A stretch of DNA of 35,531 nucleotides from a virus, in the IMG/VR virus record IMGVR_UViG_3300042541_001268, positions 1 through 35,531 of that record; one strand, written 5' to 3'. The first letter of the stretch is position 1. Each line of letters begins with the position of its first letter. Below the pieces are notes generated by a model. That model did no database searches and had not been told where the DNA came from. It saw only the letters and a program-made list of their open reading frames with translations. The translations under genes were made by a program, and so were the position numbers. Of the stretch, positions 1 through 6,800 are shown piece after piece.

Positions 1-243
1 TGGGTTATTATATTGATGATTTATTAAGCCAACAAAATCACCCCATTCAGGAGATTGACTCATAAAACCTTTTAAAAATAAAACTTTGCCAGTTTTATCT
101 GATTCTTTCATTTTTAATAATATAGTTTCTCTTATGTTGTTGTCGGTTGAGGAGAGGGTGAGATCTTCAGAATTTACCTTTGTTTTGTGAGTATTGTCAC
201 AATAGGGATAGGTTTTTGACCTACCACAGGTGCATTGCCTCAT
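1..243 (-). CDS. CDGSH iron-sulfur / cupin-like protein (3' end cut by window edge)
   Basis: The first 81 residues are visible. Residues 4-19 follow the CDGSH 2Fe-2S pattern C-x-C-x2-S-x3-P-x-C-D-[N]-T-H (C4, C6, C15, H19), with Asn replacing the usual Gly. Residues 55-80 (FLKGF..SPEWGDFVGLINHQYN) resemble the start of the cupin-like protein at 7134-7733 (LFRGL..VPNWSDFIENFDYNYN), so the missing part is probably a cupin/JmjC-like domain. The start is fixed by a leaderless promoter: TATAAT (250-255) ends six bases before the ATG. The gene is divergent from the 2OG oxygenase at 318. The metal cluster is inferred from the motif; the C-terminal domain is inferred from the paralogue. Confidence 0.75.
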   Translation of the reverse strand, partial: MRQCTCGRSKTYPYCDNTHKTKVNSEDLTLSSTDNNIRETILLKMKESDKTGKVLFLKGFMSQSPEWGDFVGLINHQYNNP

Positions 244-317
244 ATTACAATTATACCATAGGCCTAAAGTCGGGAATATATTGAAGTATAGTCTAAAAAT
301 TGTGCTATAATAAAGTC

Positions 318-1034
318 ATGACTATATCACATCCAAACCTTCAAAGGCTAGACGAGAAACTCTATTACATTCCTAATTTTATTAGTAAGGAAGAGGTTGA
401 TTTTGTAAATAAAGTATTAAAAGAGCGAGAAGATAAATCTACAAAACACCCATTTGGAGTGGTAAACTACGGTGTCACAGAATCTATCCCAGAAGTTTTT
501 CCTGTTTGGGAAAAGGTTTCTGAACTACTTGCTCCACAATATGTTGTTCACCCATTGTTAAGCATGCTTCATTATAAAGAGGGCGCAGGAATGGAACCTC
601 ATTGGGATAGTCCTGGTGAAGGAAATCATGAAAACCTAACATTACCAGACATATGGTCAACATGTTGCCTATTAGAATTTGGAGTTTGTGTTTACTTTGG
701 GGAGTTTACTGGAGGAGAAGTTTTTTATCCAAAACAAGACATAGTTGTACCCGTTCAGCCAGGGGATTTAGTTATTCATGGCGCATTAGAAGATTATGCT
801 CATGGAGTTAAACCAGTCCTTTCTGGATCAAGATACTCATATTCAAACTTTTGTTTAGAAGCAATTAAAAATCCAGGAACTTTTAACAATTATGGTACTG
901 AAGAATATAAACTTCAAACAGCAGACCCTTCTCGTATAGAAGAAACTTGGCTAGACCCACTAAAGAAAAATGATCAACTGGTTATATTACCAGACGAAAT
1001 GGTTGAAAGAGAAAAACTTCCTTACATTTCTTAA
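318..1034 (+). CDS. 2OG-Fe(II) oxygenase, prolyl-hydroxylase-like
   Basis: A 238-residue protein with the jelly-roll signature of 2OG/Fe(II) dioxygenases: H95-x-D97, distal H162 and R172 in the SGSRYSYSNF strand that would hold 2OG. The segment GGEVFYPKQ..VQPGDLVIHG (132-155) is typical of the prolyl-4-hydroxylase-like superfamily. It is a paralogue of 2570-3142. I chose the internal ATG at 318 because an extended -10 (TGCTATAAT, TATAAT at 306-311) ends six bases upstream, giving a leaderless mRNA; the ATG at 300 lies upstream of this -10. Substrate unknown; protein hydroxylation or small-molecule oxidation are both possible. It converges with the next gene, 8 bases apart. Confidence 0.85.
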   Translation: MTISHPNLQRLDEKLYYIPNFISKEEVDFVNKVLKEREDKSTKHPFGVVNYGVTESIPEVFPVWEKVSELLAPQYVVHPLLSMLHYKEGAGMEPHWDSPGEGNHENLTLPDIWSTCCLLEFGVCVYFGEFTGGEVFYPKQDIVVPVQPGDLVIHGALEDYAHGVKPVLSGSRYSYSNFCLEAIKNPGTFNNYGTEEYKLQTADPSRIEETWLDPLKKNDQLVILPDEMVEREKLPYIS

Positions 1035-1042
1035 TTTTATAA

Positions 1043-1708
1043 TTAAAATTTATTTTTATTGTAAAAATCTTTTGTTTTTATAAATCCAACAAGAACGTAT
1101 CTTGTAGGTCCAGGATTTACAACTGTTACGCCATGTTTAAATTCTTCCGTTCCTGGAAAAAGCACAAGAGATCCAGCCTTTGGTTTTAAAGATATGTTTA
1201 AGTTTTCAAAGAAAAGTTGTCCACCTTCATAATTATCATTAAGGTAAAAAATCGCTGCATACTGAATTGAAGGGTCTGTATGTACATCTGTATGAGAAAA
1301 TAGTTCAACACCATCATACATTCTTTGAATAGTGTGGCAACCAATCAATGCAAGAGACTGGTCTGTTTTTTCTATCAGATCATTTATTCTTTTTATAATT
1401 GTTTTAGCAATCAAAGAGTCTGGAATATAAAGATTTTTATCGGCCCAGTTTTCAGTAATTTCAAATTTACCTTCAGCAACAAGGTTTTCAACATCATCTC
1501 TGTTAAATTTTTCCATACAGAAAGTTTTTAAATTTTCTAAATAAAAAGAACTCCACTCTGATTCTGTGGTTTTATTTATGATAGCAAGACAGGCATCTAT
1601 CGTTTCTTGAGGAATAAAATCTTCTACTATAAAAATATTGCTATGTATTTCTTTAAAACTAACTTCTGATTCTGACAATTCTTTGGCAAAACCTTTTAAA
1701 AATGTCAT
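1043..1708 (-). CDS. 2OG-Fe(II) oxygenase, P4H-like
   Basis: A 221-residue protein whose C-terminal half is a double-stranded beta-helix of the prolyl-4-hydroxylase type: H139-T-D141, the strand IFYLNDNYEGGQLFF (153-167), distal H192 in FKHGV, and R203 (TRYVLVGF) in the 2OG-binding position. The N-terminal 100 residues are helical and unassigned. Its core resembles the protein at 30006-30521. It is the last gene of a minus-strand unit with 1715-1879 and 1885-2013, starting 6 bases after the preceding stop, so translational coupling is likely. Substrate unknown. Confidence 0.85.
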   Translation of the reverse strand: MTFLKGFAKELSESEVSFKEIHSNIFIVEDFIPQETIDACLAIINKTTESEWSSFYLENLKTFCMEKFNRDDVENLVAEGKFEITENWADKNLYIPDSLIAKTIIKRINDLIEKTDQSLALIGCHTIQRMYDGVELFSHTDVHTDPSIQYAAIFYLNDNYEGGQLFFENLNISLKPKAGSLVLFPGTEEFKHGVTVVNPGPTRYVLVGFIKTKDFYNKNKF

Positions 1709-1714
1709 GATTAT

Positions 1715-1879
1715 TTAACTTTTACCCATTAATGATAAAGCAGGGAGTAAGAGTTCTTCTCTTATTCTATTTTGTTGTATTTCAAATTTAGAAAGATAGG
1801 GCTTATTCTTTATTCTTTTTTTATTTTTCGTTGCTCTATTAATTTTATGTTGAGATACTTTGTTATTAGATTTTTTCAA
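1715..1879 (-). CDS. Small basic protein, 54 aa
   Basis: The reading frame opens with TTG five bases after the stop of the preceding zinc-ribbon gene; an in-frame TAA lies directly before it, so TTG is the only upstream start. The N-terminal half is very rich in Lys/Arg/Asn and the C-terminal half is a short amphipathic helix (EELLLPALSLMG). No family recognised. It sits between a zinc-ribbon gene and a 2OG oxygenase in one transcript. It could bind nucleic acid, but that is only suggested by charge. Start codon and reality of the gene are moderately uncertain. Confidence 0.5.
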   Translation of the reverse strand: MKKSNNKVSQHKINRATKNKKRIKNKPYLSKFEIQQNRIREELLLPALSLMGKS

Positions 1880-1884
1880 TTAAC

Positions 1885-2013
1885 TCACTGGCTTTCTGCT
1901 ACTTTGTCACAAGGACAAATAATTGATTCGGGTAGTTCGTGAACCTTTGTTACAATAGTAATCATAGTCTCACATTCAACGCATTTATAAATTTTCTTAA
2001 CTCTTTTGGTCAT
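1885..2013 (-). CDS. Zinc-ribbon-like protein, 42 aa
   Basis: Basic N-terminus followed by C-x2-C (YKCVECET) and, about 19 residues later, C-x-C (IICPCDK), a probable single zinc site. Leaderless start: TGGTATGAT ends six bases upstream of the ATG. First gene of the unit that also contains 1715-1879 and the oxygenase 1043-1708. Function unknown; similar tiny Zn-ribbon genes recur through the first 9 kb. Confidence 0.65.
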   Translation of the reverse strand: MTKRVKKIYKCVECETMITIVTKVHELPESIICPCDKVAESQ

Positions 2014-2044
2014 AAACTAATCATACCATATTCAAATGTACATA

Positions 2045-2494
2045 TCAAGACTTTTGCCCATCCCATGTTCCTATTTTGGTTGTAGCAATGTTGTGATCTT
2101 CCCATAGTTTTATTACATTTGGATTGTCATCTACAGCATGAGTTACATTCCATAGTAAAGTTATTTTATCAAGTATATCTTTTTTTGCTTCATAGTCTGG
2201 TCTATTATCGTTATCTGCCCTCATAAATAAACCATGAGATCTAATATTATTTTTAGCAAGCCACATAGATGTAAGTCCACGATATTTCTCTTTACGTGAA
2301 GTAACAACAAGGATAGAATGACCATCACTAACAGAATTATTTAACATTTCTAAAACATTTACATTTGGCAGGGCATCTATAGAAGCCTCATGAAAGGCAT
2401 CGTAGTCCCTATTAGAGCCACGAACATGATGCAGATAGGGATCTATATTGGCAAGCGTTCCGTCTACATCGTATATATGTGCTGTTGGTTTCAT
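2045..2494 (-). CDS. HAD-family phosphatase, PNKP 3'-phosphatase-like
   Basis: A 149-residue protein with the HAD motifs D9-x-D11-G-T (IYDVDGTLA), motif II T65/S66-R67 (VVTSRKEKYR), a candidate motif III Lys (K104/K105) and motif IV D122-D123 (AVDDNPNVIKLWE). The layout matches the 3'-phosphatase half of T4 polynucleotide kinase-type enzymes; no kinase P-loop is present, so it would act alone. In phages such enzymes heal 3'-phosphate ends of cut RNA or DNA. Start chosen at the ATG 7 bases after a TGATATAAT -10; the longer frame has no promoter support. Divergent from 2570. Confidence 0.75.
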   Translation of the reverse strand: MKPTAHIYDVDGTLANIDPYLHHVRGSNRDYDAFHEASIDALPNVNVLEMLNNSVSDGHSILVVTSRKEKYRGLTSMWLAKNNIRSHGLFMRADNDNRPDYEAKKDILDKITLLWNVTHAVDDNPNVIKLWEDHNIATTKIGTWDGQKS

Positions 2495-2569
2495 ATTATC
2501 TATTATATCAAAAATTAAAGTCTGTGTCAAATTGATAATTTTGACAGCGAATAATGATATAATGTAAAT

Positions 2570-3142
2570 ATGATACCTTTTAATTTAAATAATTTAACTC
2601 AAATTGGTGAAGACATATATGTATGTAAAAATTTTTTATCTAATAAAGATTTGTTAATCATAAATGATGAAATTAATTTAAAGAAAGAATTCTTGTTGGA
2701 TACTAAAAATACTAGTAAAGAAATTAAAAGTCTTACCATTATATATAATAAAATCAAACAAATAGTAAAAGATCCATATAATATTACAAATTCTAGCACC
2801 ATGAATATATTAAGTGTAGGAGATACCTGGGGTCTACATGCGGACAATGGTGCCTTTTTAGATATAAGAAAGCAAAGTTTGCTTTTAAAAGAAGGGGAAG
2901 AGTTTATATTAAAAAATAATAACATTTTTGGTACTGTTGCCTATATAAACGATTTTGGTGGTGGAGAACTTAGATACCCAAACCAGTCAATTACTTATAA
3001 ACCAGAGCCAGGTGATTTAGTTATTCATAGCGCAGAAGATCATTGCACTCACGAAGTCCTTAAAGTTACATCGGGAGTTCGATATTCTTATTCAAATGGA
3101 ATATATGAAAAAATAAAGGTTCCAAAGAATTTAGTTATTTAA
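2570..3142 (+). CDS. 2OG-Fe(II) oxygenase, prolyl-hydroxylase-like
   Basis: A 190-residue paralogue of 318-1034. Iron ligands H90-A-D92 and H161 and the 2OG arginine R171 (GVRYSYSNG) are all present, as is the GGGELRYPNQ..PEPGDLVIHS block (130-153). It is shorter than its paralogue, lacking the C-terminal extension of about 50 residues. Leaderless: TATAAT (2558-2563) ends six bases before the ATG. The 3' end overlaps the minus-strand frame at 3131-3295 by 12 bases. Substrate unknown. Confidence 0.85.
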   Translation: MIPFNLNNLTQIGEDIYVCKNFLSNKDLLIINDEINLKKEFLLDTKNTSKEIKSLTIIYNKIKQIVKDPYNITNSSTMNILSVGDTWGLHADNGAFLDIRKQSLLLKEGEEFILKNNNIFGTVAYINDFGGGELRYPNQSITYKPEPGDLVIHSAEDHCTHEVLKVTSGVRYSYSNGIYEKIKVPKNLVI

Positions 3143-3295
3143 ATCTTTTTTCCACGCATCTAAGTCTAGGCATGCTTCAGCATCTCTAGGTACCCATACT
3201 TTCTTTCCATCTTTCCATATAGGCCAGTAGCCTAGGGAACGCCAATCCATTTGAGCAATCTTAGGTTCTTTACTCAAAGTCAACTTGGCTTTCAA
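3131..3295 (-). CDS. Small Trp-rich protein (start uncertain)
   Basis: The frame reads DWRSLGYWPIWKDGKKVWVP and ends with a short acidic/helical tail (LDLDAWKKDLNN). An ATG exists at 3250 (39 residues), but the preceding in-frame residues (EPKIAQM) look coding, so a TTG at 3295, 3283 or 3277 may be used, translated from within the previous gene. Last gene of the 3531-3131 unit. No family recognised. Confidence 0.5.
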   Translation of the reverse strand: MKAKLTLSKEPKIAQMDWRSLGYWPIWKDGKKVWVPRDAEACLDLDAWKKDLNN

Positions 3296-3443
3296 AGATA
3301 TTTGTCATATAGTTATCTTCTCCTCTTGCTACCTTTGCAGCAAGCATACGCATGCCAAGAGCGTTGGTAACAGAATCTTGAATCATAATTGATTCAATAG
3401 ACCTTGCAATCTCTTCTCGTAATGCCATTTCATCTACGCTCAT
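3270..3443 (-). CDS. Small helical protein, 57 aa
   Basis: Predicted almost wholly helical, acidic and Met-rich. It starts one base after the stop of the 28-residue membrane peptide and ends in NIFESQVDFE, a tail nearly shared with the unrelated zinc protein at 6194-6325 (DIFETQTDFE). No family recognised. Transcribed from the consensus promoter at 3563-3591. Confidence 0.6.
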   Translation of the reverse strand: MSVDEMALREEIARSIESIMIQDSVTNALGMRMLAAKVARGEDNYMTNIFESQVDFE

Positions 3444-3444
3444 A

Positions 3445-3531
3445 CTATTGCTCTACTTTATATGTCATTACAATATAACAAGCAATATACCCTGTAATAA
3501 GCGCTGGTATAAGAAATAGTGCGTGTATCAT
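3445..3531 (-). CDS. Tiny single-pass membrane peptide, 28 aa
   Basis: Encodes one hydrophobic helix (about residues 4-22, FLIPALITGYIACYIVM) with a short charged end. A strong ribosome-binding site (GGAGGAATT) sits directly before the ATG, and a consensus sigma-70 promoter lies 32 bases further upstream. First gene of a three-gene unit. Function unknown. Confidence 0.6.
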   Translation of the reverse strand: MIHALFLIPALITGYIACYIVMTYKVEQ

Positions 3532-3562
3532 AATTCCTCCAATAGTTTTACTTTATATATTT

Positions 3563-3591
3563 ATTATACAGTACAAGTCTTGAGGTGTCAA
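3563..3591 (-). promoter_or_regulatory. Consensus sigma-70 promoter for 3531-3131 unit
   Basis: Reading the minus strand: TTGACA (3586-3591), 17-base spacer, TATAAT (3563-3568). Both hexamers are perfect. The flank CCTGACTTGACAC.TCAAG recurs at 4923-4946 upstream of another minus-strand unit. Confidence 0.85.
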
Positions 3592-3664
3592 GTCAGGCAT
3601 AGAAAGTAGGGCTGATTTAATATAAAAGGTGTATAATAAACCTATAATTCTTAGGAGGACTCAT

Positions 3665-4351
3665 ATGACAACATCTATTTATGATATTCCACTAAAATCG
3701 TGGGATGGGCAAGAAAATATGCTAAATTCCTATAAAGGCAAGGTAACAATGTTTATTAATGTTACTGCAGATTGTGGCAATGCCCCTCAATACGGCATCA
3801 TAGAAATGCTATATCAAAAATACAAAGATCAAGGATTTGAAGTAGTTGCCATACCAACCAACGACTATTGTGGTCCAGGAATTACTTATGACCAGTATGA
3901 ATGTGGGATTGATGGTCCAGAAGAGGCAAGAGATTATGCAAAAGAACTATACAATGTAACCTATGGGTTTTCTGAACTAGTTACATCTATGGTTGGTACA
4001 TCAATCTCAAATCAAGCATTAAAAAAATTATATCCAGGTAGAACAGAATCCTTTCCAAGAAAACTGTTAGAGGGAGAAGATGTACATCCAATTTACCAAA
4101 ACCTTGCAAAAAGTCTGCCAATGTTTGGAAATTTTGAAAAATTCCTTGTTAATAAAAATGGCAAGGTTATTATAAGATATGCTAATTCTACTTTGATGGA
4201 TGCTGCTACAAAAAATGGCTTTAAAGAAACAAGTTCAGGAGAAGACTTTAAGAATATATCAAATGCAATTGAAGAATTATTAGAAGATAAAGATATAACT
4301 TATTACACACACCCTGCTGGAACATTAGCGCCATATGCAATAGTTCTCTAA
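3665..4351 (+). CDS. Glutathione peroxidase-like thioredoxin-fold protein
   Basis: A 228-residue protein that opens like GPx enzymes (SIYDIPLKSWDG, SYKGKVTMFINVTADCG). The peroxidatic residue is Cys37, not selenocysteine. The usual second motif (N-Q in CNQFGG) is changed to PTNDYCG (64-70), so one tetrad residue is altered. It is longer than typical GPx (about 160-180 residues), with extra sequence between about 70 and 130. Start set by AGGAGG seven bases before ATG at 3665; the TGTATAAT -10 lies further upstream, so unlike its neighbours it has a leader. Likely a peroxide- or thiol-handling auxiliary gene; activity is inferred. Confidence 0.8.
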   Translation: MTTSIYDIPLKSWDGQENMLNSYKGKVTMFINVTADCGNAPQYGIIEMLYQKYKDQGFEVVAIPTNDYCGPGITYDQYECGIDGPEEARDYAKELYNVTYGFSELVTSMVGTSISNQALKKLYPGRTESFPRKLLEGEDVHPIYQNLAKSLPMFGNFEKFLVNKNGKVIIRYANSTLMDAATKNGFKETSSGEDFKNISNAIEELLEDKDITYYTHPAGTLAPYAIVL

Positions 4352-4503
4352 GACTTCTTGTTATTTCTATAGTCTTTAATAAAAACTTCTAAGTCTTCCT
4401 GATACTCTTCAAATGTTTTTGAACATTTTGAACAAATAAGGGTCAGTCCACCATTTTCAAATAAATGTTTTTTTAAGTCACATGACTCTATATTTGCTTT
4501 CAT
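4348..4503 (-). CDS. Zinc-knuckle-like protein, 51 aa
   Basis: C8, then C24-x2-C27 (LICSKCSKTFEEY), followed by an acidic helix and a basic tail. The stop codon overlaps the end of the plus-strand GPx gene by four bases. A weak GGAAG lies 10 bases before the ATG. Downstream of 4537-4758 on the same strand, so probably co-transcribed. Function unknown. Confidence 0.6.
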   Translation of the reverse strand: MKANIESCDLKKHLFENGGLTLICSKCSKTFEEYQEDLEVFIKDYRNNKKS

Positions 4504-4536
4504 ATTTAGTATCTTCCAAAACAGTTATTATATTTT

Positions 4537-4758
4537 TTATTTGCCATGAGTTTTTATCCAAGTTCCTATCTTTCCTTTTTTAACTTTTTCCCTTAACATT
4601 TCTGCAAAGCCAGTTTCTACTTCAGATCCAAGGTATTCTTCTCCTGTTTCTAAATCAATTAGTTTCCATTTTCCAGGTGCTTTTGTATGTATAATTAAAT
4701 CAACTGGAGTCTCAAATGAAATTACTTCTGATTCATCTTTAAGGATTCTTCTGTTCAT
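4537..4758 (-). CDS. Conserved-looking small phage protein, 73 aa
   Basis: Alternating beta pattern (VDLIIHTKAPGKWKLIDLET) followed by a basic C-terminus with GKIGTWIK. No cysteines, no membrane segment. It begins one base after the stop of 4760-4885 and is therefore probably coupled to it. Family not recognised. Confidence 0.6.
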   Translation of the reverse strand: MNRRILKDESEVISFETPVDLIIHTKAPGKWKLIDLETGEEYLGSEVETGFAEMLREKVKKGKIGTWIKTHGK

Positions 4759-4759
4759 A

Positions 4760-4885
4760 TTATGAAATAAGACCCATAGACAAATGATTTAAGCAGACAT
4801 CTGCAACTATATATTCGGCGTGATCTACTACCACATCGTAATGAGTTGCGTCTTTATCGCAAAAAAAACATTTAGCATTGTTCAT
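4760..4885 (-). CDS. Zinc-knuckle protein, 41 aa
   Basis: N-terminus MNNAKCFFCD matches the start of the methyltransferase at 5670 (MNNFKCASCD), giving a C6-x2-C9 knuckle; a second pair may be C31 and H34. Leaderless: TGATATAAT (TATAAT rc at 4892-4897) ends six bases before the ATG. A second promoter-like pair (TTGACA rc at 4930-4935) lies upstream. First gene of the unit 4885-4348. Confidence 0.65.
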   Translation of the reverse strand: MNNAKCFFCDKDATHYDVVVDHAEYIVADVCLNHLSMGLIS

Positions 4886-4953
4886 ATAATAATTATATCA
4901 TATCCAGAATTATCCAAGTAGGCTTGAAGTGTCAAGTCAGGTATAAGTTGTTT

Positions 4954-5670
4954 TTATTCTTCTAAAATAAAATTTTGTGGACTGTATAAATCCATAATAT
5001 ACTTGTTTATCTGCTTGAGACTTAGATCTGGTATTTTTAAACTATAATCATTTCTAAATTTTGACCAAGAATTATATCTTTCAATTAACCGATATTCTAA
5101 TGACCAAAACCATAAATTATTAAATTTTATATTATTACAGATTTTCTCTATTTCCTGCTTGGTTGGCTGTGTTTCACCTTCATAATGATCAAAAATTGCC
5201 CAATCATAAGTCTTTGTATCTTTGTATAGTCCTATATCTTGAACAACTAATTTAATTTTTTCATGTAATTTGTTGTTTTCTAAAAATATATCTACAACAT
5301 CTTGACTAAATTCAATTACTGTAACAGATTTAACTTCTGGTTTAGAGGCTATCCATTGAGCCAATACTCCAAAACCTAAACCAGACAATAAGACATCTCC
5401 ATAACTTAAATCATATGAAGAATAAAGTTCATTAACTTCATTTTTATTGTTCATGTCTAAAGCCATCCATTGTTTTTCTCCAATATATAATCTATAAACA
5501 TCTTTGTATTCAATTATTTTTGCATTACCTTTAATTGATTGTTTTATAATAGGAAAAGGCAAATCTAAATGATCTAGCATATTCGGATTATCTTTTAGAT
5601 TCATAACATTTATTTTTTCTCCTAGGTCAAAGTGAATCGTATCGCAAGAAGCACACTTAAAATTGTTCAT
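4954..5670 (-). CDS. SAM-dependent methyltransferase, spermidine-synthase-like fold
   Basis: A 238-residue protein with a Rossmann motif I (GDVLLSGLGFGVLAQW, 91-106), acidic E120 after the second strand (VTVIE) and a later ..YDWAIFDHYEG loop in the usual acceptor-side position. The pattern is closest to polyamine-synthase/class I methyltransferases. An extra N-terminal C6-x2-C9 knuckle precedes it. Leaderless: TGTTATACT ends six bases before the ATG. Substrate unknown; it stands alone between small genes. Confidence 0.7.
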   Translation of the reverse strand: MNNFKCASCDTIHFDLGEKINVMNLKDNPNMLDHLDLPFPIIKQSIKGNAKIIEYKDVYRLYIGEKQWMALDMNNKNEVNELYSSYDLSYGDVLLSGLGFGVLAQWIASKPEVKSVTVIEFSQDVVDIFLENNKLHEKIKLVVQDIGLYKDTKTYDWAIFDHYEGETQPTKQEIEKICNNIKFNNLWFWSLEYRLIERYNSWSKFRNDYSLKIPDLSLKQINKYIMDLYSPQNFILEE

Positions 5671-5725
5671 ATACTAAGTATAACATATCTAGAATTATCC
5701 ACGGCATATCAAGTATAATAGACCT

Positions 5726-6040
5726 ATGACCCTACTCTATATACTCTATAGCCCACGACATAAGGCTATCAAGATAGGTATATCAGATGTAAGCGGAAGA
5801 AGGTTTGCAAGCCATAGGACCAAGGGTTGGATATTGATTAAGTATTGGTGGTTTTCCGAACGGGATAAAGCAAGAACAGTAGAAACCCTAGTACTAAGAA
5901 CACTAAGGGCAAAGCATGGTTCTTTCCTGGATAAGGCAGATATGCCACAAGGAGGTTATACAGAGACCTTTGATGCATCCAAGATAACTCGTAGGGGTTT
6001 GATCCGTATGGTTAATAAGGCAGCAAAAGATTCATCGTAA
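5726..6040 (+). CDS. GIY-YIG superfamily protein (T5orf172-like)
   Basis: A 104-residue protein: LLYILYSPRHKAIKIGIS (3-20) is the beta-hairpin Y..Y..KIG of the T5orf172/GIY-YIG fold, followed by a conserved Arg/His (GRRFASHR) and a Glu in the helix AKTVETLVLRTLR-like segment. Such stand-alone modules are common in phages as nuclease-like or host-takeover factors. Leaderless: TATAAT (5714-5719) ends six bases before the ATG. Catalytic activity is not established. Confidence 0.7.
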   Translation: MTLLYILYSPRHKAIKIGISDVSGRRFASHRTKGWILIKYWWFSERDKARTVETLVLRTLRAKHGSFLDKADMPQGGYTETFDASKITRRGLIRMVNKAAKDSS

Positions 6041-6178
6041 TCTTTTATTAGCAGCACAAGTAAGACATACAAAAGGCTCGTCATCTTGTTTGATATATAA
6101 TTGATCACATTTGCTACAGGCTATTTTATATGGCTCCCACTTAGCAAACTTACTATATGATGACTCAAACCTGTCCAT
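6032..6178 (-). CDS. Zinc-ribbon protein, 48 aa (MDRFESSY family)
   Basis: Two C-x2-C pairs (ACSKCDQ and VCLTCAA) form a zinc ribbon. The N-terminus MDRFESSYSKF is nearly identical to that of 7779-7931 (MDRFESSYNKF), so the two are paralogues. Leaderless: TGATATAAT ends six bases before the ATG. The end overlaps the plus-strand GIY-YIG gene by nine bases. Confidence 0.7.
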   Translation of the reverse strand: MDRFESSYSKFAKWEPYKIACSKCDQLYIKQDDEPFVCLTCAANKRLR

Positions 6179-6193
6179 TGATCTATTATATCA

Positions 6194-6325
6194 TTACTCA
6201 AAGTCTGTTTGTGTTTCAAAGATATCCACAGGCTGTCTATCATCATCCATAGCCCCACAGACAGCACAGGTTACCTGGCCATCAAGGTCTAATTGGTAGT
6301 CGCACCCATACTTTGTACATGTCAT
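6194..6325 (-). CDS. Zinc-ribbon protein, 43 aa
   Basis: Cysteines C3 and C8, then C-x2-C (TCAVCGAMDDD), then a tail DIFETQTDFE almost the same as the C-terminus of 3270-3443. Leaderless with a full sigma-70 promoter: TTGACA, 17 bases, TATGAT (6332-6337 on the plus strand), six bases, ATG. Function unknown. Confidence 0.7.
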   Translation of the reverse strand: MTCTKYGCDYQLDLDGQVTCAVCGAMDDDRQPVDIFETQTDFE

Positions 6326-6376
6326 ATATACATCATACCATTCGGCGAAAAAATTGTCAAGTCTTTAAAGTTCGGC

Positions 6377-6417
6377 GAAAATAGAGGTAGTAAACCTCTC
6401 TATGCCCTACACGGGCA
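6377..6417 (-). terminator. Terminator hairpins after 6418-6522
   Basis: On the minus strand TGCCC-GTGTA-GGGCA (6403-6417) directly follows the stop, then AGAGGT-TTACT-ACCTCT followed by ATTTT (6377-6399). Confidence 0.6.
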
Positions 6418-6522
6418 CTATTGGTGAGTAGCCTTCATATGCCGAGCAAGGGAATCATGAGCAAAGATACCCCATCTTAGATCCCATTCCTTCTTACAAA
6501 TCGGACAGATTAATATCCTCAT
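6418..6522 (-). CDS. C2H2-like mini zinc finger, 34 aa
   Basis: C6-x2-C9 (LICPICKKEW) and a C-terminal H-x4-H pair (ARHMKATH) give a classical C2H2 finger spacing. It overlaps the previous frame (6494-6604) and ends at a terminator. GTG-ATG double start; ATG used here. DNA or RNA binding is plausible by fold only. Confidence 0.6.
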   Translation of the reverse strand: MRILICPICKKEWDLRWGIFAHDSLARHMKATHQ

Positions 6523-6604
6523 CACTCTCCCATATAACTAAACATTTTGTACACTGTATCCCTGGCTCACGCATATACCAGGTGTGATCGCATTTACCAA
6601 CCAT
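6494..6604 (-). CDS. Tiny zinc-ribbon protein, 36 aa
   Basis: CDHTWYMREPGIQCTKC gives C5/H7 and C18-x2-C21 ligands, with an acidic tail. The start overlaps the end of 6594-6800 by 11 bases and the end overlaps the C2H2 gene. Part of the unit 7077-6418. Confidence 0.5.
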   Translation of the reverse strand: MVGKCDHTWYMREPGIQCTKCLVIWESDEDINLSDL

Positions 6605-6800
6605 TTAAACACTCATTCCTGCTGTGGTATAGTCTAATCTTGGTCAATATTTTGCGGGACGGACCAGAAATATCATCCTTACAAGTACTACACCTATAAG
6701 ACCATTCTCCAGTAAAGAAGTCATGCACATAGCCCTTAGCGTTAGCATATTTCTTGGCTACAAAGGTTTGGAATGGATCAGGTATCTCCATGTTAATCAT
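6594..6800 (-). CDS. Small protein with one C-x2-C, 68 aa
   Basis: C37-x2-C40 (RCSTCKDD) follows an aromatic stretch (YVHDFFTGEWSY); the tail is basic with a further Cys. Start overlaps the stop region of the membrane protein 6793-7077 by eight bases. Family not recognised. Confidence 0.55.
   Translation of the reverse strand: MINMEIPDPFQTFVAKKYANAKGYVHDFFTGEWSYRCSTCKDDISGPSRKILTKIRLYHSRNECLNGW

Noticed and set aside
2599-2925. Minus-strand frame of 108 codons
   Set aside because: Fully antisense to a clear 2OG oxygenase with intact metal ligands.
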